Below are positions 1-12,280 of a DNA stretch of 64,000 nt, piece by piece. The stretch is from Eutypa lata (lineage: Eukaryota > Ascomycota > Sordariomycetes > Xylariales > Diatrypaceae). The first letter of the stretch is position 1. Each line of letters starts with the position of its first letter. The position numbers were made by a program, and so were the translations under genes. Location: contig JAKULF010000010.1 in assembly GCA_022661535.1 (NCBI GenBank), positions 806,001 through 870,000 on the forward strand, written 5' to 3'. The notes under the pieces are model-generated. The model had not been told where the DNA came from. It made no database searches and worked only from the letters and a program-made list of their open reading frames with translations.

Positions 1-76
1 GAAGAAATCTCGACAATATACGGACTAAACGAGGTTTATGGGATGTTAAATCATGAACAGTGACAATCTCAATGTG

Positions 77-85
77 TATATATAT
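77..85 (+). promoter_or_regulatory. TATA-like element of the CBM18 gene
   Basis: A TATATATAT run lies about 80 bp before the chosen ATG at 167, a usual distance for a fungal TATA box plus a short leader. It is inferred from sequence and position only. Confidence 0.35.
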
Positions 86-166
86 TATCATGGTGGTGAC
101 TCAGGACATCGGTAAAATTTCAGAGTCAGAGGTTTCTTGTTTTATATCTCAGAATTAATTGTGACA

Positions 167-2071
167 ATGAAGATTTCTGCTGTCCTCTGGCTTCTGCCCT
201 CCCTTACGGCGGCTCAGATCGCAACGACTACTGAAGCCCCACCGCCATGGCAGACGGGTGAAGTCACCCTCGATGGAACTTGCGGGGGGCAAGACGGCTT
301 CGTCTGCACTCCGACCTGGGGCGCGTGCTGTTCCAAGGACGGCCTCTGCGGTCGGTCACTGGCCTTTTGCGGTTCTGGATGGTGAGTTATGATTCAATCC
401 CTTTGGCCTCTCTGTCTTCCCCGTCCTCAGTTGACTTACATCTTCTTCAAGCCAACCAAACTATGGTAATTGCAATGCGGTGACGCCGCCCGTAACGGTC
501 CCGAAGCCCGGTGACACCTCCCCTGACGGTTCCTGTGGCGGCACAAACCAGTTCAACTGCACCGGCTCGACCTTTGGCGATTGCTGTTCCTCCGGAGGGT
601 GGTGCGGCGATACGTCTGCCCATTGCGGCAGCGGCTGTCAGGATCTCTTTGGCACTTGCGGTGCCCCAACCAACGTCTCCACGGACGGCTCGTGCGGGAC
701 CAACGGCAAGATCTGCCTCGGCTCGACCTTTGGAGACTGCTGCTCCTCCAGCGACTTTTGTGGTGACTCTGCCACTCACTGCGGTCCCGGGTGCCAGTCC
801 GGGTTCGGAAACTGCACGGCGGGGGACAACGTCTCTACCGACGGCTCCTGTGGGAAGAACGGCAAGACGTGTAAGGGCTCAACCTTTGGTGACTGCTGCT
901 CCTCCGGCGGCTTTTGTGGAGGGTCCAATGATCACTGTGATGCCGGTTGCCAGCCTACTTTTGGGGACTGCTCCGCGGGTAGTGGCGACATTTCAACGGA
1001 TGGTGCTTGTGGTAAGAACGGTAAAACATGCAAGGGGTCCACCTTCGGTGACTGCTGCTCCTCGAGCGGTTTCTGTGGCGGGGATTCTGAACACTGCGGC
1101 ACCGGATGCCAGACTGGTTTTGGAACCTGTTCCTCTACCGGCGGTGATATATCAACCGACGGTTCGTGCGGCAAGAATGGCAAGACTTGCAAAGGCTCTA
1201 CCTTCGGTACCTGTTGCTCTGCTAATGGATTCTGCGGCGGCACGTCCGACCATTGCGGTGCTGGATGTCAGGCCACATTCGGCTCTTGCAACGCAGGGTC
1301 GGGAGACATATCCACCGACGGCAGTTGTGGGAAGAACGGCAAGACCTGCAAGGGATCAACGTTTGGCGACTGCTGCTCAGCCAATGGCTATTGCGGCGCG
1401 TCAACGGACCACTGTGGAGCCGGGTGCCAGACTACTTTTGGTGCCTGTACTGGCTCTGGATCTGACGTTTCGACGGATGGTAGTTGCGGGAAGAACGGTA
1501 AGACCTGTAAGGGCTCAACTTTCGGAGACTGTTGTTCAGCCAATGGCTATTGCGGTAAGACGAGTGACCACTGTGGTGCTGGGTGTCAGTCATCCTTCGG
1601 AACATGCAGCAGTGGTTCGGGCGCAATTTCCACAGACGGGGCCTGCGGTTCAAAGAACGGGAAGACATGTGTTGGGTCGACCTTTGGAAACTGCTGTTCA
1701 AGCGAAGGTTACTGTGGAAACACTGGATCTCACTGTGGCCAGGGCTGGTAAGTAGAATGGGGGCCGCTATCTGAAATCGTGTCGTTTACGAGGACATATT
1801 TGGCTAACTTATTCGATAGTCAAACGGCTTCTTCGAATGCCTGCCTCACCACAAACATCCCCTCAAAAGACGGCACCTGCGGGTCCAAAAAGGGAGGCCT
1901 AACTTGTGCTGGTGGCCCCTTCGATAACCAGTGCTGCAGTACAGGTGGCTTCTGCGGCACAACGAGCGACCATTGTGGTTCTGGATGGTAAGTTCAACGT
2001 ACCTGACGTTACAAAGTTACAAAAAAGCTAACATTTACGGCAGTCAAAAGGGGTATGGACGGTGTAGCTAG
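167..2071 (+). CDS. Secreted protein with ten CBM18 chitin-binding modules
   Basis: Four exons (167-381, 452-1747, 1820-1987, 2044-2071) give 568 aa. The start is the first ATG of the frame and opens a signal peptide (MKISAVLWLLPSLTAAQ). The rest is ten tandem hevein/CBM18-type modules with the CCSxxGxCG core and the closing GxGCQxxFGxC segment, joined by short Ser/Thr/Gly linkers. The modules bind chitin or N-acetylglucosamine oligomers, so the protein should act at or outside the cell wall, either protecting hyphal chitin or sequestering fragments. No catalytic domain is present. All three introns fall in phase 2 inside the last module Cys codon (TG|C or TG|T), and the third has a GCTAAC branch site. 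Modules 2-8 are fused in one exon and are highly similar, suggesting recent tandem expansion. It could be described as an LysM-like effector in role, but the fold is CBM18. Confidence 0.92.
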
Positions 2072-2689
2072 GTAGTTATATAAATCAATAATGGAATAGA
2101 ATATGTGAGAAAAGAGGCGCTTTCAATGCTATTATTATTTGCTGTATGATAGGGGATCTTTTTGAGAAGATTTGTCCCCTTTTTAATCTTAGTCCCGAGA
2201 CAAAATTTGAAAAGCAAGTGTCGACGTGTTTTCGTTTCAAGATTAGCAACAAATTTGAGATACCAGAACGTAAGAGTATGGGAGCCTTAGCGTCTAGAGT
2301 GTCTTTTTCATAACTAATGCAATGGTCCTTAGGGTTTAGTTCCTGTAATTTGCAGGGTTTATTAAACCATTAATATGTGAGAAAGAATGAATGATGATAA
2401 TCACACTTACATATTGTTTTATTCGATGTAGCGTTCGTTATATTCAGTTGCCGGCAAGCATCGGTTTCTTGAGTTTTGTTTGAATGGTTTCCGCCTTTCT
2501 TGACCTTTAAGCTTGTGGACCCATATTTCAGGGGCTCAAGGGCTCAGGAGTTCGGGGAATATGCAAGCTTTACTATAGTGTATTAAACTGTGGACAATTT
2601 GATTCACGCAAATCATAATGAGTTGTATAATCGAGGTGTAAAAGTCTCGGGTTAATCTTTATAGCTCATTTGTTTCACTCTTATCTTTT
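2072..2689. other. Intergenic, downstream of CBM18 gene
   Basis: No coding sequence is supported here. Composition drifts from normal to AT-rich toward 2690, where the RIP block starts. It presumably holds the 3' end of the CBM18 transcript. Confidence 0.5.
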
Positions 2690-2766
2690 TAATTTATTAA
2701 ATTATAACTTTATTAATATTATATTTAAAATTATAAAGTTTCGTAACTTAATATTTTAATTAATGT

Positions 2767-3636
2767 TTATTCGTTAATTAATATAAGAAATTAATTAATT
2801 AATTAAAGCTTAATTAATACTTAATATTATATCCTTCGAAATATTATAATTAAAGTTATAAAAAAATTAATAACTTTACGAATATTATATATATAACGAT
2901 GCGATGAATATATTAATTATCTTTAAAAAATAATACATTTAAATAAAATAAAACTTTAAAATAAAAAAAATTATACGTTAATATATTAAAACATTTATAT
3001 TACGTTAAATATAATATTAATAAATAAATATATAACGAATTGTTGTAAAAATATATATAAATATTACGTAATAATAATAAAAAATAACAAAAATAATATT
3101 AAAAAAATAAAATTTTTATATATATTATTTATTTAAATAAAAGATTTTAAAAATTTTATTATTTAATATTCGAAACGACTTACGTAATTATTAAAACTTT
3201 TTTAAAATTATATTTTATATAAAATAAATCTTAACTTTTTAAATATAAAACGTATTAATTTCTTATAAAGCGTTATAATTATTTTTAAAAAATTAAAAAA
3301 ATTATAAAAATATTTATATATTTTTTCGAATTTTATTCGTAAAAGTATCGCCGAAAAAGTATATATTATAATATATTATATAAAACTTAACTTTTTTCAT
3401 TTAATATTTTAAAAATAAAATAAATTTATTTTAAATTTTTAAAAAGTTATATAATATTTAAAATATCGTAATTAATATTTTTAAAGTTATAATAACTTTA
3501 TAATTTAAATAATTAAAAAGTTATATATAAAAAGATAAAAAAAATAATATTAATTATAATATTTTTAAAGTTATAATATTAAATATTAATTAAGCTTTAA
3601 TTAATTAATTAATTTCCCGTATTAATTAACGAATAA
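2767..3636. mobile_element. RIP-degenerated element with long inverted repeats
   Basis: The left arm (about 2767-2853) and right arm (about 3550-3636) are inverted copies. Both contain TTCGTTAATTAATA at the outer end, then GAAATTAATTAATTAATTAA and AAGCTTAATTAATA, and they agree at most positions over roughly 87 bp. Similarity stops outside TTATTCG / CGAATAA, and TA lies directly outside the TTCG..CGAA ends, as for TA-inserting DNA transposons. In DNA this rich in TA the flanking TA is weak evidence. The interior (about 700 bp) has no reading frame. Confidence 0.6.
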
Positions 3637-4364
3637 TATAAAGAAATTTATTATATTAAAAAATATTTAAACGTTAAAAAGTTAAACGTATTTTAAATAA
3701 AAAAATAAAAAAATAATTATTTTATATATATACTTTTCTTTTTAATATTAAAACGTTAATGTTAAATATATAAAATTTATATATTAATATAATTATACGT
3801 CGTAAATATATATACTTTTAAACTTTTATATAAAATTCGTTAAAAATAAAATATTAAATATAAATATATAAACATTCGTTTAAAAATATAAAATTAATGT
3901 TTTTAAATACTTTATATATAATATATTTAAGTTTAAAATATCTTTATTTTATAAAATTTATTACGTAAGTTATTTAAATATTAAGTTTTTTTTAATTTTT
4001 TACGTTACGTTTAACTTTATATTACGTAATATATATAACGAATTTTAAAAATCTTTTTAAACTTTTTTATTTAAAATATAAAAATTAATAAAATATAATT
4101 TTAAATAAATTTATTATTATATAAATTTTAAAAAAAAATTAAAGTTAAAATGTATAAGTTTATATAAAAAAAACGATGTTTATCGAAACTTTTATATTTT
4201 TATTATATTATTTATTTATATTATAAAAATATATTTAAACGTAATTATTTATAACTTATATATTTACGATTTTATTATTTTTTTAAAAATTATATATTAA
4301 GTAATTAAAATTAATATTTATAAATAACTTAACTTTTATTTATAACGAAAAATAATAAATTTAT

Positions 4365-4412
4365 AATTAATATTTTATTTAATTAATATTTTATTTAATT
4401 AATATTTTATTT
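4365..4412. repeat. 16-bp tandem repeat, three perfect copies
   Basis: AATTAATATTTTATTT occurs three times head to tail without a mismatch. Perfect identity inside RIP-mutated DNA suggests it arose after mutation. Confidence 0.7.
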
Positions 4413-7400
4413 AATTTTTAAAGATCGTAATGCTTTTTTATTTATTTAATAACGAAAAACGTTAATTAATATTTATATATAAATAATAATACGTATTTTT
4501 ATTTTTTATTTATCGTTTTAATTTATAATAATATACGTTAATTTTATTAAAAATCTTTATATTTTATTATTCGTAAAATATCTTTAAAAACGTTATAATT
4601 ATTATTAATTTTATAAATAAATTTATTATTTATAATTATTATTAATAAAGTTTAATTTTATTTTTCGTATAACATTTTCGTATAACGTATAATGCAAAAA
4701 GAAATATCGAGAAAAAATGCTTTATAACGAATAAAATATTAAAATATTAAAATAAACTTATTAAAATTTTTAAACTAATAATATATAATATATAATATTA
4801 TAATATATAACTTTTTTAATAATTTTTTTATTATTATCGTTTATTATTATTTATATTATAAAGATATTATTTTTAATATTTTTATAATATTAAATAACTT
4901 AAATAATAAAAGATATATATTATTTATATAAAATAATATATAATTATTACGATAAATTAAACTTTAATATTATAATAAATACGTAGCTTTTTATATAATA
5001 AAATTAAAGCAATTATAATATATTAAATAAATATTTACGTAATAATTTATTATATTTTCTTTTTAATAATATTTAATTAAATTAAAAAAATTAAATTTTT
5101 AATTATAAAAAAAGTAAATTATATATAATTTATTATTAATAACGAAATATTAATACTTTTAATAATAAAATTATTTAAAAGTATTAAATAATTATAATAT
5201 ATTTAATTTATATTTTTATTTATATTATAATTAATATTTTAATATATAAATTAATATATATAAATAAAGTATTAAACGTATATATTTATATATATATTTA
5301 ATATAAATATAAACGAATATATTTATTAAATTATAACTTTATATTAAATATAATAATATTAAATATATTATATTATTATAACTTTAATAATAAATAATAC
5401 GTATTATATATTTAATTAAAGTGCATTTATTTTATTTAAAAAAAAAGCTTATTTATAATTATTTTATAATTAAATTATTTATAACTTATTTATTTTATAA
5501 TTATTATACGTTTAAATTTTATATTATTCGTTTAATAATATTTATTTTTTAAATTCGTTTTATTATATAAAATAACGAAGTTATAATATTAACTTTTATT
5601 ATTTCGTTATTAAATATTATAAAATAAAATATAATAAAATAAAATTATTATTACGTTACGTTATATAATATTTATAATAAAAATATTATCGTATTATATA
5701 TAAAAAATATAATATTATAACGACGTAATTTAAAGTTATAATATTATATAAAATTATTTATTATAATATAAATAAAAATATATTAAAAAAGTATTAAAGT
5801 TTTAATATTAAATATATATATAATTAATATATATTTATTTTAATTTATTTATATAATTAAATTTTATTACGATTATAATAATTTTAAATATAATATTATA
5901 TTATAAAAGTAATTATAATATTAATAATAAAATAATAAAATTTTAATTAATATTATAATATTATATTTAAAAAGAATTATAAATCGTATTTTTTATTATA
6001 TAATTATTTATAAAGATTAAATATTATTTATATAACTTTAAATATTATTAATAAATATTTTTTAATTAAAATTAAAAATTTAATATTATTAAATTTATTT
6101 ATAAAAATTCCTTCGTTTAAAAAACTTCGATTATTTAAATAAAACTTAAACGTTTTATTTTTATTTTTTTATAATAATATTATCGTTACGTTATTATTTT
6201 TATTTCGTTACTTTTTATTTAATAATTTAATCGATTCGCGTTTATTTTAACGTTAAATTATACGAATATATAAAGTTATATTACGAGTTTAAAACGTATA
6301 TAACGCGTTACGTTTTTATAATTAAAGCTTTACGATTTCTTTTAAATTTTTTTTTATCGTTTATTTTTTTCGTTTTTTTAAATTTTTTAAATCGTTTAAT
6401 TTTCAAGTATTATATAATTATTATTTCGTAATATTATTTTTATATTAATTACGTTTTTATTTATTTTATTTATTTTTTTTATTATTTTTTTAAAAAATTA
6501 TCATTTAAATTTATACGTTTAATTTATTTTATAATATTCGTTATTTTATTTTCGTCGTTTTTTAATTATATAAACGTTATTATTTTATAATATATATTTA
6601 TTATTTTTAAATTTAATTTTTTTTTATTTATATTTTTTTTAAAGTTATATTTTTTTATATTAATTAAATAATTATTTTTTTCGTATACGTTACGAAAAAG
6701 CTGCATTTTATTATTAAACTTATAATATATTTTCGTTTTAACGATTTTTTTCGAAAAGTATAAATTAATAAAAAAAATATTAATTTCGCTTTTTATTATT
6801 TTTAAAAAAGTGTTTTTATACGTTTTAATAATAATATATACGCATTATTTTTATTCTTTTTATAATATTATAATTATTTTTTTAAAGTTTTAATTTAACG
6901 AATATTACGTTATAATTTTAAAGTTTATAATTAAGTTTTTATTAAAGCTTTTTCGTTTTTTTTTTAATTTTTATTTTAATTAAAATATAATTTAAATTAA
7001 GTCGTTATAATATTTATTATTATTAATAATTTATTTTCGCTTTTTTTATTAAATTATAACGTAATAACGTTATTATTATTTTAATTTTAAATTATTTAAG
7101 CTTTATTATATATATTTTTTTAATTCGCATTTATTTTATTTTTATTATTTTATAACGACGGTTTTATATCGTATATTTTTCGTCGTAATTATAATATATT
7201 ATCTTTTTAAATGTTTCGTTTTTTTATTTTTAAAAATATTACTTTTCGTTTTATTTACTTTTATTATTATACGTTACGTTATTATAATTTTTATATTATA
7301 TAACTTTAACGTAATAAGTTTATATATATTTAAAAACGTAATATTTAAAGTATTAAATAATTTTTAAATCGACGTTATATAAATTATAATTAAAAATTTA

Positions 7401-10145
7401 ACGTTTTTAAATTACGTTATTAAAATATAACGTTATCGTTATTTTTACGTTATTAAAATATAAAATTATTATTATAAAACGTATTTTTAAATATTTAAAA
7501 ATTTATTTTTTAACTTATATTATATCGTTATTATTAATATTACGTAACGGTTTTATCGAAAGTTTATTAATATATATTATAATTTTTTTTAATCGTAATT
7601 ATTTTTTTAAAAGTTTTAATAATTTAATTTTTTATATATATATATTAATTAACGTTATTTTTAAAAATAACGATAATGTTTTTATTAAATAATATACGCG
7701 TTATTATTACGTTAATTACGTTAAAAAAAAGCATTAAAGTTATATTTATCGTTTATATAATTTATATTAACGTTTAATTTATTAAAGCTTTATTTTATTA
7801 TATTATTTTAATTATAACTTTTCGAAATTACTTTATTAAAATAATTATTTTCGGCGTATTAACGGCGTAAATACGCGTTAATAACGCGGTTATTATTATT
7901 TTCGCTTAGTTTTTTTTTTTTTATTTTACGTATTTATTTAAAGTTATTTATAATCTTTTTATTATTATAAAATTATTATCGTTTTTATATTTATATCGCG
8001 TTATTATTACGTTAATTATACTTTATTTATAAGCTTTTATTAATTAAATAACTTCGTTATATTTTAATTTAATTATTTTTTAAAAAACGTTTTTAATTAA
8101 ATTATTTATTTTTTTCGTAATTTTATTTAATTTTTCGATTATTAATTCTTTTATTATAATTATTATAACGTTATTTAATAATTACGCTTTTAAGTTTATA
8201 TTTAAATAATATTAACTTTAATTTAAAATTTTAATATTTAAATTTTATATTATTAATATTTCTTTTATCGCGTTAATATAATAAAATTAATATAATAATA
8301 AAAATAAAGAAATTTAATAATATTAAATTTAAATATAAAGTTAAATTTCGTTTTTATTTATTTATTATTACGAAAAATTAATTAATTTTTTTTTTATATT
8401 TATATAACTTTAAATTATATCGTAATTTTATATAAATAAAAAGCTTTATTATATATTATATTTAAAAATATAAAGCTTTTTAATATTAAAAAAATATATT
8501 ATAATATAAATTTTTAATTTAAAAACTTAAATTTTTAAATATTTACGTTTTATATTTTTATTATTATTTTTAATTACTTTTTTTATTTTATTTATTTTAT
8601 TTATTAAAAATACTTTAAGTTTATTATAATTAATACGTTAAGTTTTAAAAGTAATATTAATTTTATATTAAAAAGTTATTCGTTTATACTTTTTATAATA
8701 AAGATATCGTATTTATTAAGCGAAATTTTAAAGTTTATATTAAAATTAAAAGTTATTTTAATTTAATTATTAAAAGCTTTAATTATTTTAAATAATAATA
8801 AATAAAGCTTAATATATTTTTAATAACGTATTTTAATTACATTTATTATCGTTTTTATTAATTTAATAATTATTATTAAAGTTTTGCTTTTTATTTTAAA
8901 TAAATATAAAGATTTTATTATAAGTTATAATAATATTAAGTATTTATAAAAGTATATATCGATTATAATATTTATTATTTTTATAACGATTTAAAGTTAA
9001 TTTAATTTTTAAGTTTAAATATTTCTTTCGTATTATAATATATTATAAAAGTTAACGAAGAAAACGAAGTAATTTTTTTTAAAAATTATTTCGATATATA
9101 TTCGTTTATTATTATTTTTTAAGCTTTTAAATATTATAATTAATTTATTAATATTATCGTAATAATAAATGTATTTTTAAAAATTATATTAATTTTATTT
9201 ATTAAATTAATAATAATTAAAATATTAAAAATAAAAACTTTAATAACGATAAAGTTATAAAATAATTTCGTTAATATAATAAATAACTTTTTAAATTATT
9301 TTAAAAGTATATTAATATAATTCGTTTATTAAATAATAAAGTTTATTATATTATAAAAAAATAAACTTTAATTTATTACGAATATATTTATAATTACTTT
9401 TTAATATTAAAAAGTTAAAATTAATTTTCGTAAAATTAAAAAAATAAAATTTAATTATTAATTTAAATTATTTAAAAGTAATTATATATTTAAAAATATT
9501 AATATATAACTTTAAAATATCGTTTTTAATAATAATAATATATATTTTATAATATTCGTTATTAATTATTATAATAAAAAGTTAACGATTAAAAATAATT
9601 ATTTCGAATTTATTATAAATTTTTAAAATTATATTTTTAATAACGTTTTTTAAAATTATATTAAAATTAATAAATATAATAAAATAATATTAAAATCGAT
9701 TTAAAAATTATACGTTTTAAATTATAAAATTCGTTAAATAATTATTTTTTAAAATAATATTAATATATATAATATTATTTTATTAAACAAATTAAACGTA
9801 AAAATATTTAAAAACGTTTAAATATAAAATATAACGAAAGTTTATTTAAGTATATATATAAACGCTTAAAGTTTTACTTTTTTAAAATAAATGCTTTTCG
9901 AAAAGTAAAAAATATAAATCGATAAAATTATAAAATATTTATTATTTTAAAATTATTACGATAAATTTATTAATTTATTAATATTAAATGCTTTAATATA
10001 AATCGAAAAGCTTTCGTAACATTATTAATAATTTAATAATTAATTAAGTCGACATTATCTTTTAAAGCTTAAACTAATTATAATAATCAATACTAAGTCC
10101 GGAAATCAAGATAAAGTAGTTATAAACTTAATCGTATGCCATTCA

Positions 10146-11663
10146 ATGGCTTTACTACTAGTGCTTACCACCGTACTCGCTATCACTATCATGATTACCC
10201 TACCAGGAGATAAAGTCCTATCAACTCGGCTTACTACAATCCTTGGCACAGCCTTACTTGGAACTAAAGTCTCTTTGGTGTTTAACATGCGTTTAGGTCC
10301 AAGGGAATCTACTCCAGTTCATCCGATGCTGGACAGGACGTTGAGTGAAACTCGGCATAATGTCCGTAAAGCACGCGAAGAACAATCTGGATACATTGAA
10401 TCTACCCAAAAGGAGGCTGAAAATGGCAAGAAATGGGGGTTAGTCCTGAACCCTATCGTCCGTGTCATATTTGGGTTGGTTTTGTGCATCATCCTTGCAT
10501 CACTCGAAGTCCTTTTCAACTACTCTCGCAAACATTCCGGCATAGGCCCTGCAGGGGTCAGCAAGTATATTGAATATAGTTGGACTATATTTCCGGCTGC
10601 GTTCTTTGGAACGCTGTCGGCCTTCCTTCAATCTCTCGATCTACGAACTCGGTCATTAGCCCCATATCTAAACATGAGCATCCGCGAATCACAACCAAGA
10701 ACATTAAGCCTAGATCTCCTAAATAGGTCTTTGGCTCGAACGGTATATGCAGAAATTGCACGTCAGATCTGGCCAGCTACCTTTATCACTATTTCGAGCT
10801 CGATCGTTTCTGTTTTTGCCATTCTAACAGCATCTCTTTTTGCAAGCCAACCGACACCCATATTACTTAACACTACCCTTGCCACTTATGGGTCTTTCAC
10901 TAGTATAAGAAGTGACCTTATATTATCTCCCGTGGCCATAGACCCTTTCCTTCTTGTTAACAAGCAGCAGCAATCGTTAATATCGTCTTTGCTATTGCGG
11001 TACAACATCTCGTTCCCTCCGTTGACATACCAAGACCTAGTATTTCCTCAGTACCGAGAGAATGACAACATCTTAAGTAGAAACGGGTATAACGAGTCCA
11101 ACACTACTTCGTTTTCAATTCAAGCTACTGTGCCAGCGCTGCGCTCTCAATTAAACTGTACCAGGTATAACGAAAGTCAGATACATACTAATCTTATCTT
11201 GAATTATACAGCCAATTATACAGCCAATTATACAGCCAATTATACAGCCAACGAGGAATCCTCGTGGATAGATATCGGGGCTTACTTTTTCCAAACTAAT
11301 TACCCGATAACAAATCCACTTACAATAAATATTGATGGGGAGCATTGTCTCAATAATGAAAGTAGCGAGTACACGGCGACTACTGCTATTATATCTATAT
11401 TAAACGAAGGTGTCACTCAGGGGACCCTGTCATTCGGTGTCTCGAGCGCCGCCGAATACGGGTACGCCAGTGAAGCAAAGAAGGGTCGGGTTGCAAGCTG
11501 CCATGACCTTGTTTTCATTTGGGGTACCGTTGCTATTGAAGCCGAGAGTAATGTCACGATCGATACATTTGCCATGAGGTATAATGACATAATCGAGGCC
11601 GTCGATGTCAGGGTCGCAAGAAAAAGGGTGATTATAAATGAAAAGGTCAAATGTAATAGCTAA
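10146..11663 (+). CDS. Truncated DUF3433-type membrane protein (C-terminal half)
   Basis: A 505-codon frame. Hydrophobic segments lie near residues 1-20, 97-125, 145-170 and 210-240. The segment with SWTIFPAAFFGTL followed by LDLRTRSLAPY, LDLLNRSL and a hydrophobic stretch resembles the DUF3433 repeat of large fungal membrane proteins, whose members usually exceed 1000 aa and carry two such units. Here only one unit is present. The frame stays open upstream, without any ATG, to a TAA at 10041, right at the edge of the RIP block, so the N-terminal half has probably been lost into that block and the annotated start is doubtful. A 12-bp repeat encodes NYTANYTANYTANYTAN at 11202-11249. Function of the family is unknown. 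It is probably a remnant, although the frame itself is intact. Confidence 0.5.
   Translation: MALLLVLTTVLAITIMITLPGDKVLSTRLTTILGTALLGTKVSLVFNMRLGPRESTPVHPMLDRTLSETRHNVRKAREEQSGYIESTQKEAENGKKWGLVLNPIVRVIFGLVLCIILASLEVLFNYSRKHSGIGPAGVSKYIEYSWTIFPAAFFGTLSAFLQSLDLRTRSLAPYLNMSIRESQPRTLSLDLLNRSLARTVYAEIARQIWPATFITISSSIVSVFAILTASLFASQPTPILLNTTLATYGSFTSIRSDLILSPVAIDPFLLVNKQQQSLISSLLLRYNISFPPLTYQDLVFPQYRENDNILSRNGYNESNTTSFSIQATVPALRSQLNCTRYNESQIHTNLILNYTANYTANYTANYTANEESSWIDIGAYFFQTNYPITNPLTINIDGEHCLNNESSEYTATTAIISILNEGVTQGTLSFGVSSAAEYGYASEAKKGRVASCHDLVFIWGTVAIEAESNVTIDTFAMRYNDIIEAVDVRVARKRVIINEKVKCNS
11202..11249 (+). repeat. 12-bp minisatellite in coding frame
   Basis: AATTATACAGCC is repeated four times exactly, encoding NYTA repeats. 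Each unit adds an N-glycosylation sequon (N-Y-T) in the presumed extracellular part of the DUF3433-type protein. Confidence 0.85.
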
Positions 11664-12280
11664 AACAACAATAAGTTATTACTCTTAAGATTTCTTTTTT
11701 TTACCTTTTTTTTTTTCCTTTTTTTTTATATACTAATTAATAAATTCATTTATAATAAAACTTTTAAATATAAAATAATTTTATTCTTATGTAAATTAAT
11801 AAAAGTTAATAACAAATATATGCTTTATTTATAACTTACTGCTCCGGCCTAACTAAGCCACTTAACCACTAAATCGTCGTGTCCCCTAAAATTGCCAAAA
11901 GAGATAAGTATAGAATTCCAAGCCGAAACGAAATTCCTTAAGTGAATGTATAAGTCCACTACTACTCCCTAACCAGCCCGATCAATGCTGCAGACCTAGT
12001 CCGTAACACTTACCTTAATAATAATGTCGCCTTTTTGTTCCTTAAATGTTAATGTAACCACTGGCATTAAACTTTTGTACAAATGTTCAGGTCAGATTGA
12101 AATCATGGAGGCTGGCAGTTTTATATTCCCAAACTTAACCTTTTAAAAATCTCACTGCACACCGGATTATTGTTTATTTAAACCCTTGATTCCTACGTTC
12201 TCCGGTTTCATAGTTCTTGCCCTATTATCCCAGGTACAGATTACAAATCTCCTTTTCTTTACTGAAATATCGTATTCAAG
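11664..12280. other. Intergenic with pyrimidine tract
   Basis: A T/C tract runs from about 11690 to 11730, followed by AT-rich DNA to about 11830 and then normal composition. No gene was recognised. The part after 12000 should contain the promoter of the CorA-like gene. Confidence 0.5.

Larger units (their letters stand above)
2690..10040. repeat. 7.4-kb RIP-mutated AT-rich block
   Basis: The DNA is almost only A and T for over 7 kb, with no open frame of note. Remaining C residues sit mostly in ACG/TCG and CTT contexts, CpA and TpG are very rare, and TpA is very common. That is the pattern left by repeat-induced point mutation of duplicated DNA in ascomycetes. The original element (or several nested ones) cannot be identified by eye. 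The stretch from about 6100 to 8200 is T-rich on this strand, which may reflect an ancient coding strand on the minus side. Both borders to normal DNA are fairly sharp. Confidence 0.9.

Noticed and set aside
511..1755. A 414-codon open frame overlapping the CBM18 repeats
   Set aside because: It is an off-frame shadow produced by the repeated codons; it lacks cysteine modules or any domain, and the CBM18 frame explains the region with matching introns.
2690..10040. Possibility of mitochondrial DNA insertion because of AT richness
   Set aside because: No long frames under the mitochondrial code, no rRNA-like or tRNA-like segments were noticed, and the CpA/TpG depletion points to RIP.
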